Origin: UBA1275 sp038124025
GTDB lineage: Bacteria; Bacteroidota; Rhodothermia; Balneolales; Balneolaceae
DNA: 6,451 nucleotides
Direction: 5' to 3'
NCBI GenBank assembly: GCA_038124025.1
Contig: JAYPBC010000054.1
Location: 1 to 6,451 of the forward strand
Positions 1 through 4,984 of this stretch are shown piece by piece. Both the position numbers and the translations under genes were made by a program. The notes under the pieces are model-generated. The model worked only from the letters and a program-made list of their open reading frames with translations, searched no databases and was not told the DNA's origin. Each line of letters starts with the position of its first letter. Positions within the stretch are counted from its first letter, which is position 1.

Positions 1-1
1 G

Positions 2-148
2 CAACACACGTTTACGGTTCCAAACCAAGCCTTCTGTTCTAATCCTGTTGTAGTACACATCAAAGCCTCGAGTGGGTAGGTCTTCAGCCAACTCAGTCAG
101 CTTTGCCACAACTTCACTGTCGTCCTTTTTTGGATCAGCGGATTTTTC
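2..148 (-). pseudogene. IS3-family transposase OrfB fragment, N-terminus lost, runs off left edge
   Basis: The minus strand is open from 148 to the window edge (49 codons). It reads through a segment typical of the start of IS3-family OrfB, with KLTELAEDLPTRGFDVYY followed by NRIRTEGLVWNRKRVL. This matches the pattern of the HTH_21-like segment that precedes the rve (DDE) integrase domain in OrfB: 'LxELAexxPTRGFDxYY...G..WNrKRVlRvYR'. The DDE catalytic domain would lie left of the window. No start codon or OrfA is present: at about 145-148 the frame runs into the terminal repeat of the ISAon1-like element. The missing N-terminal part is not found on the other side of that element. I read this as an IS3 copy whose 5' part was lost when the second element inserted, or by a later deletion. 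The family call comes from motif memory; the exact IS is unknown. Confidence 0.7.
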
Positions 149-165
149 TGGGGAGTAAGTTGATT
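145..165 (+). repeat. Left terminal inverted repeat of the ISAon1-like element
   Basis: The plus strand begins TTTCTGGGGAGTAAGT. Read against the minus strand of 1528-1548 (TTTGTGGGGAGAAGGT...), 16 of 21 positions match without gaps, including the 7-base block TGGGGAG. It overlaps the transposase stop codon at 165-167. The outer boundary could be a few bases either way. Confidence 0.7.
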
Positions 166-1154
166 TAAGCAAAGATTTTTTGGAGCCTATATAGGAAGTA
201 CTTGGTGTCCGTTACACCACGTAGATTAGCTCTGAAGAGTTTGATTTGTGCGTTCAAGGATTCTGCGTGTGCATTGGTGCTTCTGTTGTTAAAGAAGTTC
301 AATATGTTACTCCAGTGGTTCAACAGCGATTCCGCTACGGATTGGAAGTATTCATTTTCAGACTTTTGAACTTTCTGTATCCATTTCATGAGTTCATTTT
401 CTGCTCGAGTCCTGTCTTTACCTTCATAGATGACCCTGAACTCCAAGTGTAGCTTGTAGGCTTTTTCTATATATGGATAGGCTTTGAACAGCGTAGCAGC
501 TCTTACTATTTGATTTTCTGTCCACTGGTGTGGCAGTTTGTAAAGGATGTAGCGGGAACGAGCCAGTAGTTGCTTGGGCGTGTCTCCGTTGCTAAAAACC
601 TTTAGTTTGAAGCTTTTGCCAGCCTTCCGTGCTTGGAGGATGGATTTGTTTTCTCTATCGATCTCTTTCCAACGTTGGTCTATGCGTGCGTGTTGCATGG
701 CATCCATAACCAGGCGTACTACATGGAACCTATCGATAACCAATGTTGCATTGGGAAAGGCTATTTCACATGCCTTACGCATATTGGAGGCCATATCTAA
801 ACTCACTTCCACAACCTCTAGACGCTTGGATAAAGCAATGCGGTTCAACACGTTAATAATGTCTTCACTGCGCGTGCCTCGGATCATGGCGACTAACTTC
901 TGCGCGCGTCCTTCCCGATCTCTGGAGCTCACAAAAGTGTAGAGTTCTCCTTGGGTAAAGTTGACTTCATCAATCGCTAAGTGAGGGGTGAGGTTCTCAG
1001 CAAAGACAAGATACTCCTCACAATGAGCAGCTTGGCTCCAGTCCTTATAGCCTCCCTTCTTTTGCTTGTAGCTCTTCCGTGCTGATTTGGCTTTAACCCG
1101 GTAGTAGTACGCGATAGTGGAGATAGGATCTAAGCGGTTATCGACCTCTTTGTT
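165..1154 (-). CDS. ISAon1-family transposase, catalytic DDE region (second frame)
   Basis: This is an open frame of 329 codons after a stop at 1155-1157, lying in the +1 frame relative to the N-terminal gene and overlapping it by 17 bases. It carries a complete DDE_Tnp_ISL3-like domain. The first Asp is in HLAIDEVNF (codon 969-971), the second in VIDRFHVVRL (732-734), and the Glu in STNAHAESLNAQIK (261-263). Other family signatures are LVAMIRGT, SNGDTPKQLLARSRY, ILNFFNNRST and the C-terminal LYRLQKIFA. The first ATG or GTG is the GTG at 932, downstream of the first catalytic Asp, so independent initiation from a standard codon could not make an active enzyme. A fusion with the upstream frame, about 450 residues in total, is therefore expected. 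It would catalyse cut-and-paste transposition of the surrounding element. No internal stop is present, so the copy may be functional. Confidence 0.85.
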   Translation of the reverse strand, partial: NKEVDNRLDPISTIAYYYRVKAKSARKSYKQKKGGYKDWSQAAHCEEYLVFAENLTPHLAIDEVNFTQGELYTFVSSRDREGRAQKLVAMIRGTRSEDIINVLNRIALSKRLEVVEVSLDMASNMRKACEIAFPNATLVIDRFHVVRLVMDAMQHARIDQRWKEIDRENKSILQARKAGKSFKLKVFSNGDTPKQLLARSRYILYKLPHQWTENQIVRAATLFKAYPYIEKAYKLHLEFRVIYEGKDRTRAENELMKWIQKVQKSENEYFQSVAESLLNHWSNILNFFNNRSTNAHAESLNAQIKLFRANLRGVTDTKYFLYRLQKIFA

Positions 1155-1162
1155 TTAAAAAA
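1138..1162 (-). other. Probable programmed frameshift or slippage site joining the two transposase frames
   Basis: The transcript reads GAT TTT TTA AAA CAA AGA GGT CGA TAA in the first frame. The second frame opens one base later (AAC AAA GAG GTC). A stop of the second frame (TAA) sits just before AAC, so the change must happen within or after the AAAAC stretch. A +1 shift at AAA-C, or loss of one A (or gain of two) in the A4 run by slippage, gives a continuous protein. A simple -1 shift fails, because that frame stops within about eight codons. The mechanism is inferred from the reading frames only. Confidence 0.6.
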
Positions 1163-1506
1163 TCCGCCAACTCAGCAGTAAACTTGGTGCCTTCGGCTAA
1201 AAATGTAAAGTCCCTGGTGAGCTCTTCTCCGGTCGCTTTATGGCGCCATCTGCGGCGACGCACCTTTAGGGACACAGCCTTGCCTCGTAAAGGAAAGTCC
1301 TGAACCCGTTTATCAAAGAAACCTTTGCTCTCATAAGCGTCCTTCGAATAGCCTTCTGGCAAAGTGTTCTTCTCTTCAAAAACCACTTCAAGGTAATCCT
1401 CTCCTGTGGGCTTATCCGTATGAATACCGCTCTCTACAATATCAAAATAGCGCAATAGCTCCTCTGGAAATACATAGCGCAAAGCACCCTTATCAAACTC
1501 TGACAT
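1138..1506 (-). CDS. ISAon1-family transposase, N-terminal region (first frame)
   Basis: This encodes 122 residues, ATG at 1506, with an A-rich leader (TTTAAAAACAAAA) typical of Bacteroidota starts. The protein follows the ISAon1 N-terminal pattern: FPEELLRYFDIVE near the start, an 'EEKNTLPEGY' segment, 'ESKGF', then 'VQDFPLRGKAVSLKVRRRRWRHKATGE' features ending in 'AEFLK'-like ADFLKQRGR. The basic RRRRW stretch at about 83-87 probably contacts DNA. The frame stops at 1138 inside the beginning of the second frame, which carries the catalytic domain. On its own this product lacks all catalytic acidic residues, so it is either an inactive or regulatory product or the first part of a frameshift fusion. 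Whether the separate product has a role cannot be told from sequence. Confidence 0.85.
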   Translation of the reverse strand: MSEFDKGALRYVFPEELLRYFDIVESGIHTDKPTGEDYLEVVFEEKNTLPEGYSKDAYESKGFFDKRVQDFPLRGKAVSLKVRRRRWRHKATGEELTRDFTFLAEGTKFTAELADFLKQRGR

Positions 1507-1527
1507 TTTTGTTTTTAAAGGTAACGC

Positions 1528-1548
1528 AACCTACCTTCTCCCCACAAA
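1528..1548 (-). repeat. Right terminal inverted repeat of the ISAon1-like element
   Basis: This is the partner of the repeat at 145-165, sharing TGGGGAG and 16 of 21 positions. It lies just upstream of the transposase start at 1506, where the promoter of the element would be expected. I see no clear TAnnTTTG promoter here. Confidence 0.7.
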
Positions 1549-1847
1549 TAGGACGTGACCCCTAATGTGTTCGGAATTTTCCGAACATACGTTTGGAATC
1601 ACGTATGATTACTTAAGCCTCATGTTTTCAGTATTTCTCTATAAAAATCTGAATCAAATTAAAGGTGAATTAATACCATGATTGAAAATTCAGTTGCCAC
1701 ACTCTGCGGCACTCCTTGACTAGAGTCGATGAACACCCAAATTTATCTTTTGAGCCAACGTTAGAAGTAAAACCTAGGCGCAATGTAGAGTTTAACACAC
1801 TATTTTAACTTCGATCGGATAACGGATAAGTCACTAATATCTTTGCA
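1549..1847. other. Non-coding stretch between the IS and the LRR gene
   Basis: I find no convincing coding frame or RNA gene in these 299 bases. They hold the paired palindromes at 1568-1607, a small imperfect hairpin at 1695-1711 (TGCCACA/TGCGGCA around a CTC loop) that could help end transcription of the LRR gene, and a 7-bp direct repeat (CGGATAA twice) at 1816-1829. None of these is assigned a function. The sequence does not contain the missing N-terminal part of the IS3 fragment at the left edge. Confidence 0.5.
1568..1607. repeat. Two back-to-back palindromes
   Basis: The first is a perfect 9-bp inverted repeat, TGTTCGGAA / TTCCGAACA, with a 2-base centre (1568-1587). The second has 7-bp arms, CATACGT (1586-1592) and ACGTATG (1601-1607), around an 8-base loop. 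The two share bases CA at 1586-1587, so only one can form fully at a time. There is no T-run typical of an intrinsic terminator. It could be a protein-binding site, a recombination site, or a relic of another mobile element's end. Confidence 0.6.
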
Positions 1848-2699
1848 TCAACGAATATCATCAATTCTATAAAAATCTACCCCCTCTTTACTCCATATAC
1901 TTCTATCTAAAAAGCAATGCGGAATTTTGCTACCATTTACGAACGAACAATGAACTTCATTTAATTTAGGAAGATTGCAAATTTCTATCGAGCATTCATA
2001 GATTCCAGGAAGAGTAAGCCCAGAAAAAACCTTTAGTTCTGATAGTGACACTAATCCCGAAGGAATCTTTTCTATATTGGTTCCGTTAATTGACAGATGC
2101 GTTACTTTATGCATATTAAACAAATCCACAGGAAATTGACTCAGTGGAATTGAAATTAGACTTATTTTTTCTAGATGAGATAGTGTAATTGAATTAGAAT
2201 CAATCGATTCTATGTCACAATGTGCTAAAGTCAAATTTTCCAAATACTCGAAGTTATTTATTTCCATTGGATAGTGCCTTAATCTAGAATTGATAATTGA
2301 CAAGGTCTCTAGACTATCTAAGGTAATATCACTACTAAACCCTATGAATGGAAAATCATAAATTTCAAGATGTTCAAGATTAACAAAATTATTGAGATTA
2401 ATTGGAAAAAAAGTCATATTCGAATCCTCATTTATTGATTTTCCGCCAAAAATCATCAATGACTTGACATTCGACGTCCATTCAAATTCTTCAAATATGT
2501 CCGATGCTATATCACTTTCAACAAACACTTTAATACTTAGGTCGTATTTAGTGTAATCAAATTCATTAAATATTGAAATAGACTCTACATCTAGACCCTC
2601 ATCTAAAACTAGCTCTATCTCCTTACTACTTTTTTCTTGAGCACCTAAACTCCAAAAAGTCGAGCAGGCTATAATAATTAGTAAGTTTTTCATTATCAT
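1848..2699 (-). CDS. Exported leucine-rich-repeat protein, candidate immunity protein for the Rhs toxin
   Basis: This encodes 283 residues. Residues 1-20 form a Sec signal peptide: Lys4, a hydrophobic LLIIIACSTFW core and a likely SPase I site after SLGA (before Gln21). A lipobox-like IIAC ending at Cys12 is less likely because the hydrophobic stretch before it is very short. From about residue 78 to 260 there are six or seven degenerate leucine-rich repeats of about 23 residues, for example LENLTLAHCDIESI, LEKISLISIPLSQFP and VTHLSINGTNIEKIP. The start lies 4 bases after the rhs stop, with an A-rich leader, and a GGAGGA sits inside the last rhs codons, so co-transcription and perhaps translational coupling are likely. 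The gene is very AT-rich, unlike the Rhs core. Toxin genes of the Rhs type are normally followed by their immunity gene, and repeat-scaffold proteins can fill that role. Immunity is inferred from position only. There is no transmembrane segment after the signal peptide. Confidence 0.7.
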   Translation of the reverse strand: MIMKNLLIIIACSTFWSLGAQEKSSKEIELVLDEGLDVESISIFNEFDYTKYDLSIKVFVESDIASDIFEEFEWTSNVKSLMIFGGKSINEDSNMTFFPINLNNFVNLEHLEIYDFPFIGFSSDITLDSLETLSIINSRLRHYPMEINNFEYLENLTLAHCDIESIDSNSITLSHLEKISLISIPLSQFPVDLFNMHKVTHLSINGTNIEKIPSGLVSLSELKVFSGLTLPGIYECSIEICNLPKLNEVHCSFVNGSKIPHCFLDRSIWSKEGVDFYRIDDIR

Positions 2700-2703
2700 T
2701 TTT

Positions 2704-3486
2704 TTAATGCCAATTTCCTCCTACTCTCGGTTGGATATTACCCGATCCTTTGAAAATTTCTCTGTAATAATCTCCGTCATCCCAAATAACCATTCCTGTA
2801 ATAATATTATTAGTACGTATGTATCTAACGAATATCGCAGTATGCGAACCTAATCCCAAAACTGCACCAGGAGTTAATACAGACCAAACTTCACTCTGTG
2901 GTACATAGGATCCAGTTCCCGAGTATTCTAAAGCGCCAGCAACGCTATGACCTCGCATAGATTTTGTAACCCCATAGCTGGCAATTCCATCAGGTCCATA
3001 CTTAACATTATTGGCGTTTGTATTTCCTCGTCCAGTATTTGCGTAGTTATTTTGAAATAAGTGATAACCAATATAGCCTTCAAATCGATTATTTCGATCC
3101 AATTTATTGAACTCAGGTGAAGTCTCTCCATAAACAAACCTAACGGCCTTAGCAGATCTATTTGCTAATGTTGGACTACAATTATATCCATAGTTTGGAC
3201 TATAGTTGCCCCAAGATTTGTTTTGATCAAATCTACTCGTTAAGTATATGCCAACTAAATTTTCAAACAAGTGGTTTTCACCTTTGAGTGCTAAGCCCTT
3301 AATGTCGAAATTCATTTTATCCGCTCCTGCTGAAACTTGTGATGCTAAATCTGAAATTTGAGACGAAGATAAAGAAAGGCCTATTTCACCTAAGTATGTC
3401 ATTAAAGTGTTAAAATCGTCACCTTCTTCTGCTACCAAAACCGTATTACCCTCAGAGTCCTTCTCCGGATGCCAATCAACTTGATT
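2704..3486 (-). other. Variable C-terminal (toxin) domain of the Rhs protein, possible papain-fold peptidase/amidase
   Basis: These are residues 413-672, after the DPDG motif that ends the Rhs core. A short stretch (TVLVAEEGDDFNTLMTYLG, from about 427) resembles the first half of a LysM domain. The rest contains a candidate nucleophile Cys515 in YGYNCSPTLANRS, then LTPGAVLGLGSHTAIFVRY with His627, then GMVIWDDGDYY with Asp648/649. The order Cys, 'PGxV...G.HxAIfV', then an acidic residue in a following strand is that of NlpC/P60, CHAP and related papain-fold hydrolases, which cut peptidoglycan peptides or proteins. The Cys-His spacing of about 112 residues is longer than in most NlpC/P60 enzymes. 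I do not recognise a named toxin family. Base composition falls here compared with the core (one 60-base line at 3241 has 35% GC, one at 3601 has 50%), as expected for a swapped tip. Confidence 0.5.
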
Positions 3487-4722
3487 ACCATCAGGATCTA
3501 TTACAGCCAAAGGATTCCCCATTGTGAAGTTGTAGGGGTTCATATCTGGATATGACGTAGCCATAGCATCTACCCCCATCCATATGCTGGATTTGGGCTC
3601 GTAGTACCTCGCCCCGTAGTAGTAGTTCCCGGTTTCTTCGTCGTACTCCTTCGCATTAAACCTAAAGGCTGAATTAAAACTTCCGGTCCCTACGTGTTGG
3701 CTGACCATCGGATCCCCAAATGCCGCGTAGTAGAAATGTTGATACGGCTGCCCGGTTCTATCGGTCACAAACTCCACATTTCCGATGTAATCGGGGTGGT
3801 ACCAGTAGATGGGGGTATAGGGACTACAATCGATCCCCTGTCCTAGGGCAACATCTGGGAAGTTGTCACACAAACAGCGGTTCTTTTCTATAACATCATT
3901 GCCATAATACTGATCGCACTCCTCAGGATCGTTGATCACCTGCATGGCTATGGTATCCGTTGGCATTCCTGAAGGACTTACGGACATCCCGTAGTTGGCC
4001 AGCATGTTGTTTAAATCTCCCAGTACTGCTATACAGTTTGTAGGTGCAGCCGCATTGACAGGTCCTCCCTGAGCCAAGTTCCCTCCTGAGGTGGGGTGAG
4101 TTTCATAGTTGGGGTTTCCGGAGCCTATTTGCGAGGCCACACGCAGTGGACCGGCATAGTAGTGCTTGGTATAGCTCTCGGATGTTCCATCACTCTCATA
4201 CACCAATCCCGCACTCACATACACGGTATACTCCACCGATGGGATGGTGTTTGTGGCTTGTAGTGATTGCGCGTTGACTGCACCGTGAGACATAGGAACC
4301 GAGCTTTTCATCAGACGCTGACCGTCTGCATCATAAATATAGTGATGCAAGCCCGCTAAGTTCCACAATCCCCGCAATTGATTCTGCTCGTCCCAGTAAT
4401 TCTCCTGAATTAGATCAATAGGCCCTGAGGGGTTGGGTTGCCCTTGTTGCGGTGGAGCATACTGCTCGTGGGTAGTGGTCGGGTTCCCATTATTATCAAA
4501 CCCATAGGTGTACTGCTTGTGGTTTCTACGGTCCCATACCTTACTGGTGGCATGTGGATGCGAGGTATTCCCTAGGGTATAGTAATAATTGTATTTCTCT
4601 CCTGGGTATCCGGGATAGTTTAACGAAGCCGTCTGATTCTTTTGAACAATACCGCCCATGTTATCATAGGTCATGCTAACGGAATAATTCTCAGGGCCTA
4701 AAATTACCAATGTTGGAATCAA
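2704..4722 (-). CDS. RHS/YD-repeat protein, 5'-truncated, with variable C-terminal toxin-like domain
   Basis: The frame has 672 codons. Order of parts: the last YD-type repeats (MTYDNMGGIVQKNQ, YGFDNNGNPTTTHE, NQLRGLW, HYIYDADGQRLMKS, about 15-140); a beta-rich stretch (VYVSAGLVYESDG...KHYYAGPLRVAS) to about 197; a Cys-containing insert (Cys230, 269, 283, 285, 299); the Rhs-associated core (YWYHPDYIGNVEFVTD...YYGARYYEPKSSIW...NPYNFTMGNPLAVIDPDG, about 306-412); then a unique tail of about 260 residues. Family members are large surface or secreted proteins whose core encloses a C-terminal toxin. The frame begins with TTG directly after a stop (4723-4725), and the first ATG is codon 17. No signal peptide, N-terminal repeats or convincing promoter are seen. 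Full-length relatives usually exceed 1000 residues, so I consider this a 5'-truncated (orphan) cassette. It may be expressed only after recombination into a full rhs gene. Confidence 0.8.
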   Translation of the reverse strand: MIPTLVILGPENYSVSMTYDNMGGIVQKNQTASLNYPGYPGEKYNYYYTLGNTSHPHATSKVWDRRNHKQYTYGFDNNGNPTTTHEQYAPPQQGQPNPSGPIDLIQENYWDEQNQLRGLWNLAGLHHYIYDADGQRLMKSSVPMSHGAVNAQSLQATNTIPSVEYTVYVSAGLVYESDGTSESYTKHYYAGPLRVASQIGSGNPNYETHPTSGGNLAQGGPVNAAAPTNCIAVLGDLNNMLANYGMSVSPSGMPTDTIAMQVINDPEECDQYYGNDVIEKNRCLCDNFPDVALGQGIDCSPYTPIYWYHPDYIGNVEFVTDRTGQPYQHFYYAAFGDPMVSQHVGTGSFNSAFRFNAKEYDEETGNYYYGARYYEPKSSIWMGVDAMATSYPDMNPYNFTMGNPLAVIDPDGNQVDWHPEKDSEGNTVLVAEEGDDFNTLMTYLGEIGLSLSSSQISDLASQVSAGADKMNFDIKGLALKGENHLFENLVGIYLTSRFDQNKSWGNYSPNYGYNCSPTLANRSAKAVRFVYGETSPEFNKLDRNNRFEGYIGYHLFQNNYANTGRGNTNANNVKYGPDGIASYGVTKSMRGHSVAGALEYSGTGSYVPQSEVWSVLTPGAVLGLGSHTAIFVRYIRTNNIITGMVIWDDGDYYREIFKGSGNIQPRVGGNWH

Positions 4723-4756
4723 TTATAGTGCAAGCTAAGTGATGAAAGGTCAGTAC

Positions 4757-4792
4757 GGTCGCTTTTTTGAACTTTCTCACAAAAAAGCGACC
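4757..4792. repeat. Perfect 13-bp inverted repeat with 10-base loop
   Basis: Arms GGTCGCTTTTTTG (4757-4769) and CAAAAAAGCGACC (4780-4792) are perfectly complementary. The hairpin lies 35 bases beyond the truncated start of the rhs frame and downstream of the integrase. Its GC-rich part is at the base of the stem and the A/T part near the loop, with no T-run after it. This is the reverse of a typical intrinsic terminator, although it could still slow transcription. Its nearness to the rhs break point makes a role as a recombination or element end worth considering. Confidence 0.8.
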
Positions 4793-4820
4793 CAAAATCT
4801 CCTTACTAAAGTTGTATTTA

Positions 4821-4978
4821 GTCGAAAAAGCACTAAAAAAGTCAGAAAAACCTCCTTAATGCATCGAAAAACGCCTGAATAACCCCCGAAAAACGTCCGA
4901 ATGTGCCGAATTTCATCTCATTTTCGTCCGAATTTGTTCTAAAAAGGTCTGAAAAACTACTTTTTTCCTACTTAAAAA
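4821..4978. other. Helically phased A/T tracts and repeated GTCYGAA motifs between integrase and rhs
   Basis: Runs of four to six A or T lie at 4825-4829, 4835-4840, 4846-4850, 4867-4871, 4889-4893, 4921-4924, 4941-4945, 4952-4956, 4961-4966 and 4974-4978. Their centres sit close to whole multiples of 10.5 bp from the first (about 0, 1, 2, 4, 6.1, 9.1, 11, 12.1, 13 and 14.2 turns). Interleaved are copies of a GTCYGAA-like heptamer starting at 4841, 4873, 4895, 4926 and 4947, with steps of 32, 22, 31 and 21 bases, plus a shorter GTCGAA at 4821. Phased A-tracts are known to bend DNA, so the spacer is probably intrinsically curved. The repeats could be protein-binding sites, for example integrase arm sites. 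Function is unproven. Confidence 0.55.
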
Positions 4979-4984
4979 GTGCTT

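Larger units (their letters stand above)
145..1548 (-). mobile_element. ISAon1-like insertion sequence (DDE_Tnp_ISL3-type transposase)
   Basis: This is an element of about 1.4 kb, bounded by imperfect inverted repeats at 145-165 and 1528-1548, which match at 16 of 21 positions. It contains the two overlapping transposase frames typical of ISAon1-family elements in Bacteroidota. The left repeat overlaps the transposase stop codon, and the right one lies about 20 bases upstream of the first start codon, a compact arrangement normal for an intact IS. The transposase C-terminus ends in the family-typical YRLQKIFA, so neither end seems truncated. The exact outer base of each end is uncertain. I looked for a short target duplication next to the repeats and found none. 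With an IS3 fragment on the left and unrelated sequence on the right, this suggests rearrangement after insertion. Confidence 0.8.

Noticed and set aside
246..942. Plus-strand open frames within the transposase region, and similar ones at 5183-5794
   Set aside because: They are antisense to well-supported transposase and integrase domains, show no recognisable motifs, and have no promoter or start context of their own.
1849..2699. LRR protein as a lipoprotein
   Set aside because: IIAC at Cys12 fits a lipobox, but the hydrophobic run before it is only about six residues, and SLGA before Gln21 is a better ordinary signal-peptidase site. Not fully excluded.
2928..3137. Minus-strand open frame of 69 codons inside the Rhs tip
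   Set aside because: It is an out-of-frame shadow of the Rhs tip, which has the conserved motifs and continuous coding through the whole region.
2704..4722. Type VI secretion effector
   Set aside because: No PAAR, VgrG, Hcp or adaptor gene is in the window and the Rhs N-terminus is missing, so the delivery route cannot be assigned.
4720..4727. TATAAT promoter for the rhs frame
   Set aside because: TATAATTG matches a -10-like box and partly TAnnTTTG, but it overlaps the TTG start and lacks a TTG/TTTG element at the right distance.
4757..4792. Rho-independent terminator for the integrase
   Set aside because: The stem is perfect, but its A/T half faces the loop, its GC half is at the base, and no T-run follows on either strand. 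I kept it as an inverted repeat only.
4821..4978. CRISPR array or iteron-type origin
   Set aside because: The repeated heptamer is too short and variable, with spacers of only 14-25 bases and no cas or replication gene nearby. Phased A-tracts explain the pattern better.
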